From the NCBI RefSeq assembly GCF_000241305.1, contig NZ_BAEH01000083.1, positions 1 to 39,243 on the forward strand: a stretch of DNA of 39,243 nt. The letters are read 5' to 3'. This DNA is from Gordonia effusa NBRC 100432. GTDB taxonomy: Bacteria > Actinomycetota > Actinomycetes > Mycobacteriales > Mycobacteriaceae. Made by a program: the position numbers and the translations under genes. The notes below the pieces were generated by a model that was not told the origin of the DNA, searched no databases, and saw only the letters and a list, made by a program, of their open reading frames with translations. Shown piece after piece: positions 23,933 through 31,612 of the stretch; positions within the stretch are counted from its first letter, which is position 1; each line of letters starts with the position of its first letter.

Positions 23933-23958
23933 CCCCTCGCATATGCGAGGGGTTTTTT
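23933..23958 (+). terminator. Terminator of the former tRNA-Phe gene
   Basis: Stem CCCCTCGC/GCGAGGGG, loop ATAT, then TTTTTT. A textbook intrinsic terminator, 5 bases after the tRNA fragment, so it belongs to the chromosome side of the junction. Confidence 0.92.
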
Positions 23959-24008
23959 GGTCTTCGAGGGTTGAAACTTCGAGCACCCCACATCAATTTC
24001 GTAGTTCG

Positions 24009-24126
24009 CGACAATAGTTGTCGTGTGGGTCGGTTTGGATGAGGGGTACTTGCCGGGCCCACACGTTTCGGCAATCTTGGTGTGCGAAGTTGCAGTACGC
24101 GACAGGTTGACCTCAAGCAAGCTTGA
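24009..24126. promoter_or_regulatory. Two palindromes upstream of the cupin gene
   Basis: CGACAA-TAG-TTGTCG at 24009-24023 and TCAAGC-AA-GCTTGA at 24113-24126, both perfect. The second overlaps the TTG start at 24123, so it is either an operator or a sign that translation starts later. There is no gene between 23959 and 24122. Confidence 0.4.
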
Positions 24127-25025
24127 AGTATTACCGTCAATCTGTGGATTGGGAAAACAAATCTCTGCGAAGCATCGCCAACGTGTCGCCCGAGTTCGCC
24201 TATTGCGCGATTGCTTCGCCGGACAATTGGGTCGAATTCAACGATCAGTGCATAGGGATTGAGCACACGCGGGGAGGGAGACGTCTTAAGTCATCGGTGG
24301 CCGAGCGTGGCGATTCTGTCGTCCAGTATCTACTGCGCGATTCCGGGCTTATGACTTTGGCGTGGGAGATCGTCGTCGCCGAACTGGGTCGCGAATTTGT
24401 CATGCGCGATTCTGCGACGGGTACCACCGTCGAATGGATCATTCGCGAGTTGGACGGTGGTGTCGAGCTCGGGCGAAGCAGTTCATCGTCCGTTGGCGGC
24501 GACGATGAAGAGGTGCTCACCGTGCTATGTCAGGCGATAGAGCGCGCTTTTGCGAAGATCGGCTCGGCTGTCGGCCGCAACCCGTGGACCGGGCGCGTGG
24601 GTGCCTACAACGCGGATCACTTCGAGTATGTCGTCGCGAATACGGAGAGTAGCGGCTCCCTCGCGAGCATGCGTTCGACGGTTAGGCCCGAAGGGGCGCC
24701 CCCTCTGCATATCCATACACGTGAAGATGAGACCTGGACGGTCCTCTCCGGCGTGGTTCGGTTCTGGTTCGGTGGTCGCACGTTGAGCGCATGCGAGACC
24801 GTCGACATCGAAGCCGGCGGCTACGTGTTCGGGCCGCGATTTGTCCCGCATACGTTCCAGACCGTGACTCCTGAAGCGGATGTGATCATCACCAACACCC
24901 CAGGAGCGATCGAGGGCTATTTCAGCGGTGTCGGAGCTTCCGACACCCGCCAGGATTCGATGCACGGAGATCTCTTTGCGCGCTACGGAGTGACGATCTT
25001 TCTTGATGAGGTGCCGCCCTCGTGA
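24123..25025 (+). CDS. SRPBCC-like plus cupin two-domain protein
   Basis: Up to 300 aa. Only weak starts exist: TTG at 24123, GTG at 24144 or 24183; no ribosome site decides between them. The N-terminal part (SVDWENKSLRSIANVSPEFA to about 150) looks like a START/SRPBCC lipid- or ligand-binding fold. The C-terminal part is a cupin_2 barrel with metal ligands in PPLHIHTREDETWTVLSG and the second motif FGPRFVPHTFQ. Such fusions are usually uncharacterised; cupins of this kind bind Fe, Mn or Zn and may be dioxygenases or sensors. First chromosomal gene after the tRNA scar. Confidence 0.75.
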   Translation: MKYYRQSVDWENKSLRSIANVSPEFAYCAIASPDNWVEFNDQCIGIEHTRGGRRLKSSVAERGDSVVQYLLRDSGLMTLAWEIVVAELGREFVMRDSATGTTVEWIIRELDGGVELGRSSSSSVGGDDEEVLTVLCQAIERAFAKIGSAVGRNPWTGRVGAYNADHFEYVVANTESSGSLASMRSTVRPEGAPPLHIHTREDETWTVLSGVVRFWFGGRTLSACETVDIEAGGYVFGPRFVPHTFQTVTPEADVIITNTPGAIEGYFSGVGASDTRQDSMHGDLFARYGVTIFLDEVPPS

Positions 25026-25088
25026 ACAAACTGGCCCCGGTGCAATATCGAACATCAAGTTGTCAGGGGTCGGTTGTATGTTCCAGGT

Positions 25089-27146
25089 ATGAGTCCGACG
25101 GCGGGGCGTTTCGGTAGCAAGACCAGCGAGAATCGCTGGCTGCTCGCTACTCCGTCGGCGTGGCCGGGAGTTGACGATGACGCCCTGGAGCTGACGGATC
25201 CGCAGTCTGACGATATCGGGGATCTGCTCTCCGGTGTGCTCCATGATTGGCGCGGTGAGGGATATCTGACCTACCACCGCTATCGGCTGATCGCGCAGAT
25301 GCATGCGAGGTTGGTTGCTCCGTTAGAGCAGTCCGTGGGCGATTGGCAGGACGAGAAGATCGCCCGAAAGGCGTACTGCGACTGCGCCGCTCAGCTCGCG
25401 GCGGTATTGGGAGTTGGGCAGGCCCGAGCAGAAGGGCTACTCGGGCGGGCCGTCGATCTCATGACCCGCCTGCCGCGAGTCGCCGAGCGTTTGCGGGACG
25501 GAATAATCAGCCCGGATATCGCGGACAAGATCGTCGAGCGGACGGATCTGGTTATCGACTCGGAGGACGCTACCGCGGACCCCGAGGGTGGTGATCCGGT
25601 GTCAGATCCGCTGGCGGAGGTTGACGCGGCGATCGCCGCGGAACTGGATCGTGGAGCGGGGGCGTGGTCAATTCATCTGGCTCGCGATCTGGCCGATCGG
25701 ATCGTGTTCCGGCAACAGCCCGATGCCGTGCGCGCTCGGCGCGAGGCTGCTAAAGGTGACCGTCGGACCTGGACGTCGAATCAAGGTGACGGTATGGCGG
25801 TCGTAGGTGCAACGATGACAGCCGAGCGCGCTCAGTTGGCAATCACGACGGTTCGGGACCTGGCGGCGACAGCGTGCCCAAATGATTCTCGGACTGTGCC
25901 GCAACGCAATTCGGATGCCTTCTTCGCGCTGCTGAATCGAGTGCCGTTCGAATGCGCCTGCGGCACAGGCGAAGCCTGCACCGCGACTATTCCGTCGGTT
26001 GGCGAATTGACCACGGGTACCGGTCTAGTGCCGGTGCGGAACAAAGTCGTGATGTTCGGGGTCGCCGACGCGTCGACCATCGCGGGTGACTCGAACAATC
26101 CGGGATTCCTCGAGGGGTATGGGGTGATCTCAGGAGATCACGTGCGGGACCTTGTGAACGAAGTCAGTACGGTGATTCGCCCGTTGGTCCCCGAATCGAT
26201 GAGGACGCTGGCTGACCTGCTCGCCGATATCAACGAGGGCCGGTCCGAGGAGATCGCGTCGGCCGGCGGCGATGATGTGGACGCTGTCGCCGAAAGCTCT
26301 TCGGAGGATGCACCCGCACCCGAGCCATCGGTGGGGCAGGGGGCGGAACATGTTGCGTCCCTGGCGAGGCGGGACGGAGACCCCGAAGGTCCTCTGGATG
26401 CAGCAACTTTGGATTTGGCGGTGGGACAGGGGCCAGAACATGCTGGATCGCAGGGCAGGCAGACCGGTGCCGAAAGTCCCTCGGACGCAACCGAACCCGA
26501 TCGGCTATCAGCGCCGGCATCGAAATCCGACTCCAGCGCAGACTTCACATATCTAGCGCCAGCCACCCAGCCCGCCGACCCGTACAAGCCGTCGTCGGCG
26601 TTGGACGCGTGGGTGCGTATCCGGGACTGCTATTCGCTATTCCCGGGCAATCCGCATTCAGCGTTCAGGTGCGATCTGGACCACTGGGTCGAATACAACC
26701 ACGATTCGCCCTCGTCTGGCGGGCAGACCGAGCCGTCGAATCTGGGAGCTAAAGATCGATTCGCACATAACCGTAAGACTCACGGTGATTGGGTGGACGA
26801 CCTGATCGTAACTCCCGACGGCTATGCGACGCCGGTGTTCATCACGCCGCAGGGGGTGGTCATCGAAGGCCGTGCGGGACCGGGCATCGACCTATTCCCG
26901 GGTCTTCGGCGCTATCGGTTCGTCCCGACGGCGGATGCCGCTGCCCGTCGAAAACCGCGATCGCCCCGGGCCAATAAGTCGACAGCATTACGCACTCGTA
27001 CGGCAGACAAGCACGCCCGCCGCCAGGTCGAGCGGGAGCGCAACCGTCGAGCGCGGGAAGTCGGCACGGCCAAGGAACCGTCTGTGGTCCAACGCATTCG
27101 GAAGGCACGACCGGCCGCGCCACCAATAGGTGAGCCGCCGTTCTGA
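25089..27146 (+). CDS. 13E12-repeat/DUF222 HNH endonuclease family protein
   Basis: 685 aa from the ATG at 25089. N-terminal DUF222 helical domain to about residue 300 (YRLIAQMHARLVAPLE, then EGLLGRAVDLMTRLPRVAER), a low-complexity linker at about 405-500 that contains an imperfect 25-residue tandem repeat beginning VGQG(A/P)EH, and a C-terminal HNH motif (RCDLDHWVEYNHD, then NLGAKDRFAHNRKTHG). The family is multicopy and dispersed in Mycobacteriales and often SOS-linked. The nuclease residues (DLDH, N, HNRKTH) appear intact. The basic C-terminal tail may bind DNA. Confidence 0.9.
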   Translation: MSPTAGRFGSKTSENRWLLATPSAWPGVDDDALELTDPQSDDIGDLLSGVLHDWRGEGYLTYHRYRLIAQMHARLVAPLEQSVGDWQDEKIARKAYCDCAAQLAAVLGVGQARAEGLLGRAVDLMTRLPRVAERLRDGIISPDIADKIVERTDLVIDSEDATADPEGGDPVSDPLAEVDAAIAAELDRGAGAWSIHLARDLADRIVFRQQPDAVRARREAAKGDRRTWTSNQGDGMAVVGATMTAERAQLAITTVRDLAATACPNDSRTVPQRNSDAFFALLNRVPFECACGTGEACTATIPSVGELTTGTGLVPVRNKVVMFGVADASTIAGDSNNPGFLEGYGVISGDHVRDLVNEVSTVIRPLVPESMRTLADLLADINEGRSEEIASAGGDDVDAVAESSSEDAPAPEPSVGQGAEHVASLARRDGDPEGPLDAATLDLAVGQGPEHAGSQGRQTGAESPSDATEPDRLSAPASKSDSSADFTYLAPATQPADPYKPSSALDAWVRIRDCYSLFPGNPHSAFRCDLDHWVEYNHDSPSSGGQTEPSNLGAKDRFAHNRKTHGDWVDDLIVTPDGYATPVFITPQGVVIEGRAGPGIDLFPGLRRYRFVPTADAAARRKPRSPRANKSTALRTRTADKHARRQVERERNRRAREVGTAKEPSVVQRIRKARPAAPPIGEPPF

Positions 27147-27253
27147 CAAACGGCTCAGCCGTACCGACACCGGCGCACGAGACAGTGCACACGCTGATAA
27201 GTCCTGTGCGCCTTCGACCACGTGTGTCTTCAACCACGAGTACCGTCGACCAC

Positions 27254-27598
27254 GTGAGTCTCTTCCAGAATGCCGCGAAAGTCTTCAACAAGGCGGTCAC
27301 TCCACTGCTGAACGCACCTGTTGTGGGTGATCGGCTATCCAAATCGATGGCCGTTATCTCCTACACCGGCCGTCGCTCGGGCAAGACCTTCAGCACCCCG
27401 GTCAACTACCAGAAGAAGGGCGACGACACGCTGATCATCGGCGTGATGCTGCCCGACAGCAAGACTTGGTGGCGCAATTTCTACCCCGATCCCGGTCCCA
27501 TCACGGTGACTATCGGCGACGCCGCGCGAAACGGCACCGCCCTGGCTCAGCGTGATGAGAAGCGCGGCGTACGGGTCAAGGTCACCTTCGACGCCTGA
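27254..27598 (+). CDS. Ddn-type (F420-dependent) nitroreductase family protein
   Basis: 114 aa from a GTG at 27254. YTGRRSGKTFSTPVNYQKKG is the first strand pair of the split beta-barrel, and IIGVMLPDSKTWWRNFYPDP, then PITVTIGDAARNGTAL complete the fold with the conserved W-W-N segment of deazaflavin-dependent nitroreductases. Relatives use cofactor F420, or in some cases fatty acids or heme. Substrate unknown. It is shorter than Ddn (about 150 aa), lacking part of the N-terminal helix. It converges with the TetR gene. Confidence 0.82.
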   Translation: MSLFQNAAKVFNKAVTPLLNAPVVGDRLSKSMAVISYTGRRSGKTFSTPVNYQKKGDDTLIIGVMLPDSKTWWRNFYPDPGPITVTIGDAARNGTALAQRDEKRGVRVKVTFDA

Positions 27599-27657
27599 GC
27601 GCTGTCGCTCGACCAAGCCGTTGCCGGAATAAGGCGCCGCTCAAATAAGCCACGGCC

Positions 27658-28269
27658 CTACGTCGACCCGATCAAGGCCGCGAGAATTCGTCCGGACCGC
27701 GCGGTCATCTGTTGCGCGGTCTGACTGGGGTTGCGAATCCACCATTCGATGAGTGCGGTCACCGAGTACTCCCACACCAACGCGGCGGCCGAGAGATCGT
27801 CGGCGTCACGGAGTCCGAGGATCTGGAATCCGCGAACTCCACCGGCTGCCGCTTGTCCACGCAGTTCTTGCTGCTGCGTGAATTTGACGGTTGCGGCCGA
27901 ACCTTCGGGCACGCTGCGGTCGAATACCAAATGCCAATCCGTCGGCCGGTCGGCTAGCGCGCCGAAGATGGCGGCCAACACCGTTTCCGCTCCGATGTCG
28001 GTGGTATCGGCATGAGTCTGAGCCATCGCGTCGGCTATTGCCTGCCGCAGTCGTTTGCCGACGGTCTCGGCGCATGCCGCGTAGAGGCCCTCTTTGGACC
28101 CGAAGTAGGTAAGCACCAGCGCCTTCGACACACCCGCCCGCTCGGCGATCGCCGTCAACTGCGTCCGGAGGAAACCTGCCTCACCAAACTCCGCACAGGC
28201 GGCGTCGAGGATGAGCGACTCACGCTCGCCGCGAGGCATACCTTTGGTGCCGGCACGTGAAGAACTCAT
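27658..28269 (-). CDS. TetR-family transcriptional regulator
   Basis: 203 aa from the ATG at 28269. HTH at about residues 14-60: RESLILDAACAEFGEAGFLR, then TQLTAIAERAGVSKALVLTY and FGSKEGLYAAC, a classic TetR_N domain. The C-terminal ligand domain is helical with a Trp-rich end (WEYSVTALIEWWIRNP). The ligand is unknown. It diverges from the NUDIX gene, and a hairpin-like inverted repeat (28304-28321) between the two could be its own operator. Confidence 0.92.
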   Translation of the reverse strand: MSSSRAGTKGMPRGERESLILDAACAEFGEAGFLRTQLTAIAERAGVSKALVLTYFGSKEGLYAACAETVGKRLRQAIADAMAQTHADTTDIGAETVLAAIFGALADRPTDWHLVFDRSVPEGSAATVKFTQQQELRGQAAAGGVRGFQILGLRDADDLSAAALVWEYSVTALIEWWIRNPSQTAQQMTARSGRILAALIGST

Positions 28270-28303
28270 AGGAGTGACATTCTTACACAGCTCTTTGATA
28301 CAA

Positions 28304-28321
28304 CCGTGCTTGACGGCACGG
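28304..28321. promoter_or_regulatory. Inverted repeat between TetR and NUDIX genes
   Basis: CCGTGC-TTGACG-GCACGG, extended by AA/TT on the outside with one bulged G. It lies 35 bases before the TetR start and 50 before NUDIX. Candidate autoregulatory operator; half-sites of this length fit a TetR dimer. Confidence 0.35.
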
Positions 28322-28371
28322 GTTACAAGGTCGACTGCCGGCCCCAACAGCCGATCCGGTAGACCGGAGCC

Positions 28372-28980
28372 ATGGCTCACATCACCCGCGGCGAGGCGGA
28401 AGATCGGCTGGCAACGTGGTCTCGACGGGAAATCGACAACTCCGACGGTCGGTTGCGGGCTTCTGCCGTGGCGATCACGGTTATCCATCGAGCGGGTGTG
28501 CCGGGGATCTGGGTTCTCAAACGCCCGGCGTCGATGCGCAATCACGCGGCGCAGTTCGCGTTGCCGGGCGGTCGGCTCGACCCGGGTGAGACGGCCCGCG
28601 GCGCGGCATTGCGAGAACTCGATGAGGAACTCGGCATCGCGCTGGGCGACGACGCGGTGGTCGGTGTGCTGGATGATTACGAGACCCGGTCGGGATATTT
28701 GATGACCCCGATAGTTTGCTGGGTCGACGGCGACCCGGAGATCACGCCCAATCCCGACGAAGTTCAGAATGTGTTCTTTGTCACATTCAACGACCTCGCT
28801 GCTGCGCCGAGGTTCATCTCAATCGCCGAATCCGATCGCCCGGTCATTCAGCTTCCGATAGCGAATTCCCTGGTCCACGCCCCGACTGCGGCGGTGATCT
28901 ACCAGTTTGCCCAGGTGGTGCTGGCTGGCTTGAAGACGCGTGTCTACGACTTGGAGCAGCCGGTTTTCGCGTGGAAATAG
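28372..28980 (+). CDS. NUDIX hydrolase, CoA-pyrophosphatase-like
   Basis: 202 aa, ATG at 28372. The complete NUDIX box [23 protein letters not shown] at residues 66-88 supplies the metal-binding Glu set. Before it, [20 protein letters not shown] resembles the NudL/CoAse signature (LxxHxGQxxFPGG-like) with H58. The C-terminal part ends in a strand and helix. Probable reaction: splitting the pyrophosphate of CoA or acyl-CoA, or of another NDP-X. It diverges from the TetR gene, which may regulate it. Confidence 0.88.
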   Translation: MAHITRGEAEDRLATWSRREIDNSDGRLRASAVAITVIHRAGVPGIWVLKRPASMRNHAAQFALPGGRLDPGETARGAALRELDEELGIALGDDAVVGVLDDYETRSGYLMTPIVCWVDGDPEITPNPDEVQNVFFVTFNDLAAAPRFISIAESDRPVIQLPIANSLVHAPTAAVIYQFAQVVLAGLKTRVYDLEQPVFAWK

Positions 28981-29009
28981 GCATGGTTGTGAATTCATCG
29001 GGAATTCAT

Positions 29010-29037
29010 ACGGACCGTGGTCCGTTTGGGCTAGTGT
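29010..29037 (+). promoter_or_regulatory. Promoter with 16-bp palindrome upstream of yceI
   Basis: ACGGACC-GT-GGTCCGT at 29010-29025 is perfect and lies between a weak -35 and a TAGTGT -10 (29032-29037), where a repressor would block polymerase. The yceI ATG is 59 bases after the -10 box, with AAGGAG before it. Confidence 0.5.
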
Positions 29038-29095
29038 CGGGTGAGACAGCGTCGCCCGCCCAGACACACACTCGAATTTCTCAAGGAGTTTCGCA

Positions 29096-29647
29096 ATGAC
29101 CGCAGCAACCACCTCGCCCCTGGCCGTCGGTACCTGGACCATTGATCCCACCCACTCGACTGTCGGCTTTTCCGTCAAGCACCTCATGGTCAGCAAGGTT
29201 CGCGGAACCTTCGAGGACTTCTCCGGGGCGATCATCATCGCCGAAGATGGCACTCCGTCGGTAAGCGCCGAGATCTCGGTCGCGTCGATCTCGACCAATA
29301 ACGAGCAGCGCGACGCCCACATCCGTTCGGCCGACTTCTTCGACGTCGAAAACCACCCGACCGCGACATTCGTATCCACTTCGGTATCCCCGAAGGGTGA
29401 CGACTACGTCCTCGAAGGTGACTTCACCCTTAAGGGTGTGACCAAGCCGGTCACCCTGAACCTGGAGTTCAACGGTGTCAATCCGGGTATGGGTCACGGA
29501 CCCGTCGCCGGCTTCGAAGCCAGCACCGTGATCAGCCGCAAAGACTTCGGCATCGACATCGAAATGCCGCTCGAGGGCGGTGGCGTGGTTATCGGCGACA
29601 AGATCACCATCACCTTGGAGATCGAGGCTGGACAACCGGCCGCCTAG
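29096..29647 (+). CDS. YceI-family lipocalin-like protein
   Basis: 183 aa, ATG after AAGGAGTTTCGCA. The YceI signature is complete: GTWTIDPTHSTVGFSVKHLM, then FSGAIIIAEDG, ADFFDVENHPTATFVST, LEGDFTLKGVTKPVTL and GFEASTVISRKDFGI. The fold is an extended beta-barrel that binds polyisoprenoids or long lipids. There is no signal peptide, so this copy is cytoplasmic, as often in actinobacteria. Usually induced by stress. It stands as a single gene between its promoter and a strong terminator. Confidence 0.95.
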   Translation: MTAATTSPLAVGTWTIDPTHSTVGFSVKHLMVSKVRGTFEDFSGAIIIAEDGTPSVSAEISVASISTNNEQRDAHIRSADFFDVENHPTATFVSTSVSPKGDDYVLEGDFTLKGVTKPVTLNLEFNGVNPGMGHGPVAGFEASTVISRKDFGIDIEMPLEGGGVVIGDKITITLEIEAGQPAA

Positions 29648-29664
29648 CCCACGGACCGCTATTG

Positions 29665-29727
29665 ACCGCGAATTCTCGCGGTGAATGACACTGACCGGGT
29701 CAGCACAACGAGTGCTGACCCGGTCAG
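29665..29727 (+). terminator. Terminator after yceI
   Basis: Strong hairpin CTGACCGGGTCAGCAC/GTGCTGACCCGGTCAG (16-bp stem, 29691-29706 with 29712-29727, loop AACGA), preceded by a smaller one, ACCGCGA-ATTC-TCGCGGT, at 29665-29682. No U-run. Confidence 0.85.
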
Positions 29728-29806
29728 CGTGCTTTCGCCGGTAGGGTAATCGGAAGATCGCGTACCGCCGATCGATGACCGCGGAACGGCCACGGAGGAG
29801 ATACGC

Positions 29807-31498
29807 ATGCGTCAGTCGCCTGTCGTACGCGCCGCGGTTGTTGATGCGGGCGCACGGGCCAGGAAGTTGCTCGTGATGGGCGGAGTTCTCGACTTCGATC
29901 AGCGGCAGTGGTCCAAGCTCACCCTCGCCGAACGTGCGCGCCTTGCGCGGCATGCGGCCTGGGTTGCCGGTATCGCGTCGATTGGCGGAAACGCGGTCAT
30001 CGGCGTCGAGACGATGGTGATGGTGTTGCTCTCGCTCAACGGCGGCAAATTGTCGTGGTCGGGGAATGGGCTGCCCAGCATCACCATGGTCGCGGTTGCG
30101 CTGGTGGTCAGCGTCGTTCTCAATACCGTCTTGGCGGTCGTTCTGTTCCGGCCGCAATTGAACTGGTTTATCAGCGGCGAGCCGGCTGACCGTGCTCGAC
30201 GTCGCGCGGTGATCGCCATTCCCTATCACCAGGTGTACGCGACATTTGCCGCCTGGGGATCAGCGCTACTCGTCTACGCCATCTGGAATCATCATCCGAC
30301 GTCGATCCAATTCCTCACGGTCGCGGGTGGATTTTTCCTCGCCGCGATTTCCAGTGCGTGTATCACCTATGTGTTCATCGAGCGGGCGTCGCGGCCGCTC
30401 GCGGTAATAGCGTTGCGGGACAGCCCGATCGGTCACGTGGTCCACAGCGTGACCAAGCGCATGATCGTCGTTTGGGTGGTTAGCTCAGCGGTGCCGATGC
30501 TGGGGCTGCTGATGATCAACGTCGGTCGCGGAGTCGGCTGGTTGCCTCCGGTCGCCGGCCTAATCGACTGGGCCACCTTGGTTCTGGCGTTGGTCAGTCT
30601 GGCCGCCGGTATCCGCGTCATTCTGCTGGTCGGCTCGGCGATCGCTGATCCGCTTATCGACCTACGCAAAGCGGTGGAACGAGTCGACGACGGTGACCTG
30701 TCGACGCGCGTCGCGGTATACGACATGTCCGAACTGGGCGTCCTGCAGCACGGGTTCAATTCGATGGTCGACGGGCTGGAAGAGCGGGAGCGGGTTCGCG
30801 AACTATTCGCCCGTCACGTCGGCGATACCGTTGCGGCTCAGGCGCTGGAAGGTAGCAGCGCCGCGCGGGGAACGAAAACCGTTGTCGGCGTACTGTTTGT
30901 CGATATCACCAGCTCCACCCGCCTTGCCGCACAACATGACCCGGTCGCCATCGCGGCGGTGCTCAACAGATTTTTCACTATCGTCGCCGACGTCGTCGGC
31001 CGCCACGGCGGATTCATCAACAAGTTCGAAGGCGACGCCGCCCTGGCGATCTTCGGTGCGCCGGTCGCCCTCGATTCACCAGCCGACGCCGCGCTACGCG
31101 CATCGCGCGACCTCGCTGCCCAGTTGTCGCGATCGCTGGCGATCAGGTGGGGAATCGGCGTCTCGTACGGAACCGTTTTCGCGGGGAATATCGGTGCGGA
31201 GACGCGTTATGAGTACACCGTGATCGGAGACCCGGTTAACGAGTCCGCGCGGCTGTCCGACGCCGCGAAACGTGAAGGCGTTCCGGTTTTGGCGAGTGGC
31301 ACCGCGATCTCGGCCGCGGGTCCCGGCGGCGCCGGGTGGTCGTTATTGTCCACCCGGGTACTGCGCGGACGATCAGAGGCTACCGAGCTTTTCGCGCCCG
31401 ACGACATGCCGCGCGTTCGTGGAACCGCGCAGCGCAGCATCATCGGTGACCTCGTCCGGGCGCCGTATCAGGCGATTGTTCGCCGCAGTGTTCATTGA
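29807..31498 (+). CDS. Membrane adenylate/guanylate cyclase with HAMP domain
   Basis: 563 aa, ATG after GGAGGAGATACGC. Six hydrophobic helices lie between about 45 and 285 (for example TMVAVALVVSVVLNTVLAVV and IVVWVVSSAVPMLGLLMI). A HAMP linker follows at about 285-340 (DPLIDLRKAVERVDDGDLST), then a class III cyclase domain: metal Asp366 in GVLFVDITSS and Asp410 in FINKFEGDAA, Lys of NKFEGD, transition-state region GDPVNESARLSD. Layout matches mycobacterial Rv1318c/Rv1319c/Rv1320c/Rv3645-type cyclases. It makes cAMP at the membrane; the signal is unknown. Confidence 0.92.
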   Translation: MRQSPVVRAAVVDAGARARKLLVMGGVLDFDQRQWSKLTLAERARLARHAAWVAGIASIGGNAVIGVETMVMVLLSLNGGKLSWSGNGLPSITMVAVALVVSVVLNTVLAVVLFRPQLNWFISGEPADRARRRAVIAIPYHQVYATFAAWGSALLVYAIWNHHPTSIQFLTVAGGFFLAAISSACITYVFIERASRPLAVIALRDSPIGHVVHSVTKRMIVVWVVSSAVPMLGLLMINVGRGVGWLPPVAGLIDWATLVLALVSLAAGIRVILLVGSAIADPLIDLRKAVERVDDGDLSTRVAVYDMSELGVLQHGFNSMVDGLEERERVRELFARHVGDTVAAQALEGSSAARGTKTVVGVLFVDITSSTRLAAQHDPVAIAAVLNRFFTIVADVVGRHGGFINKFEGDAALAIFGAPVALDSPADAALRASRDLAAQLSRSLAIRWGIGVSYGTVFAGNIGAETRYEYTVIGDPVNESARLSDAAKREGVPVLASGTAISAAGPGGAGWSLLSTRVLRGRSEATELFAPDDMPRVRGTAQRSIIGDLVRAPYQAIVRRSVH

Positions 31499-31523
31499 GT
31501 GTGGTTTTGAGTGTGTAGCCAGC

Positions 31524-31571
31524 TTGACAAATAGCCGTCCGGATCAGCATTATCCGATAACGGCCGTTATC
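31524..31571 (+). promoter_or_regulatory. Promoter and palindromic operator of the acyl-CoA dehydrogenase operon
   Basis: TTGACA (31524-31529), 18 bases, CATTAT (31548-31553), then the perfect 16-bp palindrome GATAACGGCCGTTATC at 31556-31571, covering the expected start point. The ATG of the first gene is at 31613 with GAAGG before it. A repressor bound here would block initiation. Confidence 0.6.
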
Positions 31572-31612
31572 AGAATTGTCGAACGGCTTCTCAATTCCGT
31601 GAAGGGTGCCAG

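Noticed and set aside
25040..25075. SOS box upstream of the DUF222 gene
   Set aside because: TCGAAC is followed after five bases by GTTGTC; wrong spacing and too many mismatches to claim LexA control.
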